64,000 nucleotides of DNA from Scalesia atractyloides (taxonomy: Eukaryota; Streptophyta; Magnoliopsida; Asterales; Asteraceae). The DNA lies in NCBI GenBank assembly GCA_947069175.1, contig CAMTDV010000030.1, forward strand, positions 101,518,411 to 101,582,410, read 5' to 3'. The position numbers and the translations under genes are program-made. Positions 57,801 through 64,000 of the stretch are shown one piece after another. The notes under the pieces are model-generated. The model made no database searches, was not told the origin of the DNA, and saw only the letters and a list, made by a program, of their open reading frames with translations. How positions within the stretch are numbered: the first letter of the stretch is position 1; each line of letters begins with the position of its first letter.

Positions 57801-59337
57801 TTTCTGTGCTTCAGAGGTTACAACTGATCATGCCTTTGTTTATTTTTCTTATAATCATTACTTGAATTCAATCATGAATCAAGTCCTTTGACATTTTAAG
57901 AAGGATTAACATACATTGTTTCATCAACATACGTTTATTTTAATTATCATCTAATTTTGGTTTACGTCATCTAAACATATTGTAACCCATATTTTAGATC
58001 AAAGGAAATCAAATCATCATAATTTTTTTAAATTAATACTTACCTCATTCAAATCTCTTTTAAACATACTTTAATTAGATTATAACCCATGAAATATTTT
58101 ACAATACGAGGGTATAAGTTATTCTTATACATGATCCTCTATGTTTTTACTTTATCATTTCATTGTAATATGACTAATATCCATGCTAATCATACCCCAA
58201 ATACATCTCTACGTATGAATATAATCAGTTTAGTCATGAAACAATAATATATAACATCACTCATTACTACTTACGATAAAAGGATATTGCATACTTCATT
58301 TATACCCTTATTTCTTATATCTTTGTGTTCAAACATTCTTTCACTGGTACTTGCAATTAATATAAACAAGCTGAAATGATCTTCTAAAAAAAGAAAAGCC
58401 TAAGTCCAACTATTATCATGCTTTAGAGCCACGCCAAGATTTACATACCATATAACCAACCCCTAATTAAAACTTCATCCAAATAAACTAACTAAATATC
58501 ATATATATTCCCTAATGCTACTAAGGGTTTTAAGACCATGGATAAAATAATCACAGGTTCGCCACACACTTAAAGCATTTTTAAGAGCTAAGAACGTCCA
58601 AAAGACAAGCTATACCAAATACTTAAAACCGAAAGAAACAATAAGGAAGAGTATTTTAACATAAACAACATCATATCCCATAGTCTACCCGAAACTCACA
58701 TGTCAAGCCTATGGCATACCATAATGATCACACTCCAACTAAATACCAAATAACCTGTCGCAAATGTTAAAAATAGTAAAACTTACTTTAAACTTAACTA
58801 ACTATGCTAAATGTTACAACATTCCAAATTCTGACTTCCGAGTCTACACAATTATTAGATACTCGTATAGTCATATTGACAACGGATTATCTCATTATAT
58901 AACGATTTAAAAAAAACACACGATTTACTCATGAACAATCAACAAAACATCACATATCCAAAATATAGATCATAAAACTAACAATTAACAATAATCCCAT
59001 CATAATGTCTCACCTCAACAAGAGTCTCATTCCATTTCACTTTCTCTTGCTGCACTCCTGCACCGCCCCAAACAGGCGGCGGAGCCGTAGTCGCATAATA
59101 ATCATCATCATCCTCATCATCCACATCCGCCCACGACTTCACCGTTAAGGGTGCCGGAGCCCAAAAAACCTGCTCCTTCTCCACCTTACTCTCCTTATCC
59201 TTCTTCCCACCACCCTTTTTCGATGTACCCTGATCTTTATCAGACTTCTTTTTCTTCTTTAAACTTCCTAAAGCAGCAAACACATTTGTGCTGTTTATCG
59301 CTATCGAATCATCCTTTCGGTTTCCACCACCAGCCAT
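54886..59337 (-). CDS. Lysine-rich conserved plant protein of unknown function, three exons
   Basis: Exons 59337-59014, 56111-55877 and 55262-54886 join in phase through GT-AG introns (936 nt, 311 residues). ATG 59337 (MAGGGNRKDDSIAINSTNVF) is preferred over 59361 because the family begins there. Features in order: NVFAALGSLKKKKK; a Lys-rich run; VFWAPAPLTVKSWADVDDEDDDDYY; an acidic SESEEEDEIDDD stretch; QLSKKEIKKKELAELEAVLAELG, a short coiled coil; a second Lys/Glu-rich coil; and a well-preserved tail of alternating Ala and Arg ending KEKNHYNQQPVR. Low-complexity basic and acidic blocks suggest a nuclear or ribosome-associated role, but that is a guess. Intron 1 (2.9 kb) holds a hAT element and intron 2 a Mutator-like MITE. 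I recall homologous uncharacterised plant proteins but no assigned function. Confidence 0.82.
55420..55741. mobile_element. Mutator-like MITE with 9-bp TSD
   Basis: A 322-bp element from gagtaaaatgccattttgta to ggcattttactc, with 9-bp flanks ttgtttcta (55411-55419) and tagtttcta (55742-55750), one mismatch. A 9-bp TSD supports the Mutator superfamily for this family. Confidence 0.78.
57001..57816. mobile_element. hAT-like element with perfect 8-bp TSD
   Basis: An 816-bp element starting ctatgatgcactgggacggg and ending ctgtgcttcagag. The outer 11 bases are inverted repeats with two mismatches. Flanks are gttacaac at 56993-57000 and 57817-57824. Both ends are rich in ACGGG/CCCGT words. CT and CCACCA simple repeats lie at 57310-57430. 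There is no transposase. It lies in intron 1 of the lysine-rich gene. Confidence 0.85.
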
Positions 59338-59584
59338 TTTTGTTCCAAAACTCAATCCCAAACTTCACCAAATCAAAATTTTCCAACTTTCTCGGCCAAA
59401 AAATAAATAAATAAATAAAATAAAAATAAAACTTTTAGGGTTTTGTTTTGTTTTGCTTTTATAAAATTTGTGTGTGTGAATTATACACACAATTATTTAG
59501 TTTATTTAAAATGTTTTGTTATGGAGAATTGAAGATTGTTAAATTGAAACGTAATTTGATGAAATTAGGGCTCGGATAATATGA

Positions 59585-59805
59585 GGACAAAACGACGACG
59601 TTTACCGATATAACGAAGATCAAAACGACAACGTCTACCAGTATAAAGAATAGCAAAACGTGACGTTTACCGATATAACGAGTTCTAAAACGACAACGTT
59701 TGCCGACGTAACGAGTAATAAAACGACGACGGCGTTTACCGATATAACGAATAACAAAACGACGACGTTTACCGATGTAACGAGTAATGAAACGACGACG
59801 TTTAA
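59585..59805. repeat. ACGACGACGTTTACCGATATAACGA minisatellite
   Basis: Five to six units of about 40 bp (aaaacgacgacgtttaccg, then atataacgaataac) lie 250-470 bases upstream of the start codon of the lysine-rich gene. Every unit is rich in CG dinucleotides in an AT background. Long ORFs on either strand through it are repeat by-products. Confidence 0.8.
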
Positions 59806-60122
59806 GGAGAAAACGAAGAAGAAAACTCCGATACCGTAAAATTTAGATCGGAAAACGTAGAGTGAGAAACTGAACAGAAGTGAGAATGATCTGGAATAAT
59901 AATAATAGTGATTGATGATGTCTGATTTCAACTCGTAACCCTAAATCGAGGAAGATTGAGTTATCTTTTTTGTGAAAATTGTGAAGGAAGATTGAAGGGA
60001 TGTAGATGTAGATGAAATGTAACGGTGTTGAATTAGGGTTCAGATGACGACGATCAACTGGTTCTTTCTGTGAAAATTTTGATGATTTATTTGTTAGTTG
60101 TGTGTGTGTGTGAGAGAGAGAA

Positions 60123-60142
60123 GGGGGGGGGGGGGGGGGGGG
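60123..60142. repeat. Poly-G tract, 20 bases
   Basis: Twenty consecutive G bases between GAGAGAGA-type simple repeats. Length in such tracts is often uncertain in an assembly. Confidence 0.95.
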
Positions 60143-60155
60143 AGAGAGTATAGGT

Positions 60156-60495
60156 AGAGGTGTAAAAAGAAAACTGGTTTTAGGATTGAAACTGGTTTTA
60201 ACCAGTTTTTTTAAAATCGGTTTCTACCCGAATTAAAGTGTCGCTTTGTAGACTGATTAGTGTTTTTGATCTTTGGAACTGGTTTAAAACCGAAAGACGT
60301 TTAAACTGGTTTTTTTGGCCCAAATTGATTTTTAACCGAACCGAATTGATTAGTACGAGTCCGGATTCCCATCATGTAAAACCGGTTAAAAACTGGTTTA
60401 GTTTTTTTAAGAATCGATTTTTTCCCTATAAAAAAATCGGTTCTGTTAAATAGAATCAGTTTTTTTAAGAAAAAGAAAATTCATTTGTACACCTC
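60156..60495. mobile_element. hAT-like MITE remnant, AAACCGG-rich
   Basis: Ends agaggtgtaaaaa and tttgtacacctc are near-complementary, and the interior is AACTGGTTTT/AAAACCAGTT words in both orientations. No TSD is visible, so the borders are approximate. Confidence 0.5.
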
Positions 60496-60504
60496 AAATC
60501 TAAG

Positions 60505-60796
60505 GTTATGGGGTATGGGGCGGGGGTTTGGGCGTGAGTTAGGGGGCAACGCCCAAGTCACCACCTCGGAGGGGTTTGGCTTATGGCGTGGCCCGTTGGG
60601 CGGGGGTTTGGCACCGGCGTTGGGCGGGGCTACGAAGCTGACTTGGCGGTTTTTGACTGGCCAATAAAAATAGCCGTTGGGGTTAAAAAAAACTTTTTTT
60701 TCAATATAAATATCGCACACTTCTACTCAATTGCCTCACCTCTTTTACAATCATCTATATCTTACTTTCTCTTTCAACCAACCTCAATACCAAAAA
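60505..60796 (+). mobile_element. 5' end of a Harbinger-like element
   Basis: A G-rich stretch (atggggcgggggtttgggcg and repeats) precedes an AT-rich promoter-like segment (aatataaatatcgcacac) that leads directly to the ORF1 start. Its style matches the G-rich MITEs in the window, which could be its deletion derivatives. Confidence 0.4.
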
Positions 60797-61502
60797 ATGA
60801 ATCCTCCTAACCGTACTTTCGACCCGAACAATCCATGGGTATTCAACGAAACACCCACACCTATCCCACCACCCATTCAGCCAAGGCCTCCATTTACAAT
60901 ACACTCCCTTGTACCGGGATATGGCCGGTTACGCATCTTTTATAGGAAACCGTTTGTATACTAACTTTCCTCATACCGACGATGACATACCTACCCCGAA
61001 TCAACAAAACCTTATCAACCTATCCCAAATCAAAACCGTCCCCGAAACCCAACCCCCTATTGATGGTTCTTCCGGTTCCAAACCCAAGAGGAGAAGTCAT
61101 AAGAAGAAAACAGAGGCCGAGAAAGCGGTAGAAACCACAAAAAAAAAAGCAACAAAAATGGGTCGCTAAAGAAGAAATGCGTTGGCGAGGGGTTGGGTTC
61201 AAATATCGCAACATCCGATTATAGGGTATTTTTAAAATTTTTTACACCTTATCTTTTAATAATGTTAATATATTCAAAGGTTATTTTCTTTAAATAGGAA
61301 ACTCCCAACATAGAAACCGATTGTGGGACGTGGTCAATAAAAAATTCCACGAAGAAATGGAAATGGAGTTATATTGTGAAAATGATAGCTTGTCATCGAA
61401 GTGGTCCGAGATAAGCGGGCAAACAACCAAGTTTAGTGGTTATTTGCATAAGGCAAGGCAAAACCATAAAAGTGGTGAAACTGAAGCCGACTACATTACG
61501 AA

Positions 61503-63947
61503 TGTAACAACTCGGAAATCCGTTGCTATCTTTTCATTATGTTTTTCCGTTTATCCACCCTTGTACTTCCGAGATTCGGTTAATAATAAAGTTTATGTTA
61601 ATTACTTATGGTGTTGTACGTCATTATCGCATCTAAACGCTTATTAAATCGCATCGCTTAGCTCATCGCATCGCAAATCGCAGTTATTTATGTGGTTTTA
61701 TATTATTTATGTCTTACGTGTGTTTGTGGTTATGTTTGCAATCGCTATCGCATCGCTCTCGCACTCTCGAATCGCTAAATCGCACTATTTTATCAACTAT
61801 AACGCTTAACGCTTTAATTTAACGCTTAATATAACTATCTAATGCGAACCGGATAGCCATCGAACTCTTAACGCGAAATCGGCAAACGAAACTTGGTCTT
61901 CAGGCCAAGTTCTGCCGAACTTGACTACACAAGTTCGCCTGAACTTGCCTAAGACACAAGGATCCTTGCCTTCCCTCAAGTTCGCTCGAATTTGTACATA
62001 CTTGTACAAGTTCGGCCGAACTTAGTCACCCATTCCTGAAATCCTAGCAAGTTCGCCCGAACTTGCGTGAATCTCATGCAAGTTCGACCGAACTTGGTCT
62101 CACCAGCCTTCATTTTTGTCTTCGCCTATAAATACTCATCTCATTCCTCTCATTTGAACTTGTTGTAAGTTCGCCCAAAGCTCTCCCAACCCGAAACCTT
62201 CGTGTTCTAAGTAAGATTCGACCCGATTTCACTACAACAACGTTTATCAACGATCTACAAAGGTTAACAACGATGTTGGCATAGGGCGTAGCCTTCGTTT
62301 TCATCAAAACTCATTCTTTTACGAAAATCTTCATCTTTTTCTTCAAAACTTCTGTTTTTAACTTAGATCTACAAAATACGAGTTCGTTTGGTGTTAGCAG
62401 AGGCTTCCCAAAGACGAGATCTGCAAGATCTCGGCTTGTAAGTTCTAGATCTGAGAAAACTTTTGACAAATATCGATTTTGACACAAAATACGGACTTTT
62501 GAGGATGTTTTGTTCATTTTCTAATATGAAACGAATCATCTATCATTCAAGATCCCAGATCTGAAGCACAAGGACGTTTATATTGGTTTACACAAGCCGG
62601 ACTAATCCGAACGAACCCTGAGTACGCCCGGATTAGCCCACGCTTTTGTAAAACGGCTTAAAACAACTCTAAAAGACCTCCCCGACCTAAGTTTGCTCAG
62701 TAGCACAGGGTTGGAGGGATGAACACTCGATTTTCCTCAGCAAACGACGTGAAAGCGCAAGATTTTGGACCCGAAAACATCAAGTTCGCTCGAGAATCAC
62801 CAGCTTATCAGGTCGAGTTCGACCGAACTTGTACCCATTTGGGTCAAGTTCGACCGAACTTGAGTGTTTCTTCACCAAGTTTCTTACAAGTTCGCCCGAA
62901 CTTGCCTGGTTTCTTAGGAAACCATACAAGTTCGACCGAACTTGCCAAATCAGTAAGGTTTTCCTACAAGTTCGCCCGAACTTGACAAGTTTCTTAGGAA
63001 ACTCTCAAGTTCGACTGAACTTGACTCTAAACCCACCAAAACCCAGCAAGTTCGCTCGAACTTGTGTGTTTATACACAAGTTCGCCTAACTTGGCTACTG
63101 CCCAACCAAGACTTAACCGTTTCAGCTTTTCGGAGACTGATGCACTTCCGTTCGCGTATGCAGGCTGATCCGACGCTCTTCTCGACTCTCCTCAGAATCT
63201 CTAAGCTAACTAGAACGCACCCGCATTGAGTATACTTGACCCATTTTCGCTTTAACGCACTTTTTGGGTGTTACATACGTTCCTATATCAAAATCACATC
63301 ACAAATCAAAACTGTTTATCACACGCGAATAATCTGATTGTATATGCTCTATACGTGATACTAGAAACATATGACTAGGACTTGTTTTCGTTAACTTGCC
63401 TCCTTAGCTAGTATGGTACTGTAGTGTGGCTTACACCCGACGGGGTCTAGTTAGGATGGACGCGCAAGCCTTCTCACGGTAGTTAGCATGAGAAATGAGC
63501 CTATGTTATGTTAAGTGTTTTGGTGTATCATGATATATAATTAGATTGTTTCGCAAACGCTTTCTCGACTATGCTAGTATTAATCAAACTCGTATGCTCA
63601 CCTTTACTTAATTGTATTGACTTGTATTTTAACGTATGTAACAGGTTGAGGATTTTAGCTATGGATGCTTGGATGTTGCATGCTTAGCGTAGTTTATTTT
63701 GTTTAGTTAGTTTGTTGATGTATTTCAGATTTTGAACTTATGTATGAAATCTAGGGGAAATCGAACCCGGTTGAATTTTATGAGAAATCTCCGTTTTGTA
63801 ATAATTGTTTAAATGTTACGTTTGCTAGTATGGGATATTAAGCAGGTTGTGATATGTTAAATGATTGTTATGGAACATCTCGTGAAATCAATCTGGTCGC
63901 CTAGTGCCACTAACCTCGATGTTTCCGCCATCGGTTGGGGTGTTACA
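61503..63947. mobile_element. Solo LTR, 2445 bp, with 5-bp TSD
   Basis: Starts TGTAACAACTCGG and ends GGGGTGTTACA; the TGTAACA/TGTTACA ends are mutual inverted repeats. The target duplication is acgaa at 61498-61502 and 63948-63952, and the Harbinger reading frame continues across it. No primer-binding site, gag or pol is attached, so it is the product of recombination between two LTRs. Two clusters of an 18-bp palindrome lie inside. Confidence 0.88.
61906..63096. repeat. CAAGTTCG-NN-CGAACTTG palindrome clusters in the solo LTR
   Basis: Six copies lie at 61906-62096 and eight at about 62814-63096, with a few half-sites (near 62165 and 62783). Perfect examples start near 62048, 62079, 62843, 62888, 62927 and 62966. 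In the second cluster the spacing is regular, 39-44 bases. The central two bases vary (CC, AC, TC, GC) while the arms are conserved. Confidence 0.85.
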
Positions 63948-64000
63948 ACGAACACATTGGTTTCATTCAAAGTGAATGTCGGGACCGAATTCCGGTACTT

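Larger units (their letters stand above)
60797..64000 (+). pseudogene. PIF/Harbinger ORF1 (Myb/SANT-like) relic, interrupted by a solo LTR
   Basis: Starts MNPPNRTFDPNNPWVFNET, a familiar opening of plant Harbinger ORF1 proteins, which bind DNA and assist the transposase. The frame breaks near 60915, 61150 and 61175. A Lys-rich linker (KPKRRSHKKKTEAEKAVE) and the start of a SANT-like domain (KWVAKEEM, then ALARGWVQISQHP) follow. After a short intron (about 61215-61297), exon 2 gives RNRLWDVVNKKFHEEM, LSSKWSEI and HKSGETEADYI. The LTR at 61503 cuts it here, and it resumes at 63953 in the same frame (LVSFKVNVGTEFRYF) to the window edge. Confidence 0.7.

Noticed and set aside
59635..59931. 98-codon minus-strand ORF with repeated Val-rich blocks resembling a membrane protein
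   Set aside because: Its repeats match the 40-bp DNA minisatellite exactly; the hydrophobicity is a by-product of the repeat.
61321..61647. A 108-codon protein ending in the solo LTR
   Set aside because: Only the part before 61498 is Harbinger ORF1; the rest is LTR sequence read through by chance.

Overview
This is a nuclear window from a flowering plant. The genes are eudicot-like, with GT-AG introns, AT-rich spacers and dense transposable elements. The repeat families look like those of the sunflower family (Asteraceae), but that placement is inference from pattern memory and no search was run. Five host genes have readable exon structures. On the minus strand these are an ER-type small heat-shock protein (9133-12438), mitochondrial ribosomal protein bL12m (16467-17116), a PP2A B56/B' regulatory subunit (21201-23617) and a lysine-rich conserved protein of unknown function (54886-59337). 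On the plus strand there is a membrane-anchored RING-H2 ubiquitin ligase (50095-53202), with a broken tandem paralogue at 45468-47319. These genes do unrelated jobs in different compartments (ER folding, mitochondrial translation, phosphatase targeting, membrane ubiquitination); nothing links them into a pathway.

Layout. 1-1452: degenerate AT-rich minisatellite ending in a Helitron 3' terminus. 1736-9219: a head-to-tail duplication (units of 4400 and 3084 bp). Each unit holds a phytocyanin copy and a scrap of Helitron helicase, and the second runs directly into the last exon of the heat-shock gene. 9133-12660: the heat-shock gene, with an intron swollen to 2.66 kb by nested transposons, plus its heat-shock elements. 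13956-20955: MITEs, a SINE, and bL12m with a long leader intron. 21201-24840: PP2A B'. 24840-29723: gene-poor. 29899-43999: a 14.1-kb Tat-type Ty3/gypsy retrotransposon on the minus strand with a perfect 5-bp target-site duplication (TSD). Its gag-pol is decayed, an intron-containing ORF lies antisense to pol, and a 2.2-kb insertion splits one LTR. 44210-53220: the tandem RING gene pair. 54886-59337: the lysine-rich gene. 60500-64000: a PIF/Harbinger ORF1 relic split by a 2445-bp solo LTR that is full of an 18-bp palindrome.

Recurring themes. Short MITEs with clean TSDs sit in most introns. bL12m and PP2A B' each carry one single-base frame break in an otherwise intact reading frame, which may be assembly error rather than biology. 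Several arrays of short palindromes (TTGAC/GTCAA, TATACGA/TCGTATA, CAAGTTCG/CGAACTTG, CCTTGCGCG/CGCGCAAGG) are the structures least explained by ordinary annotation.
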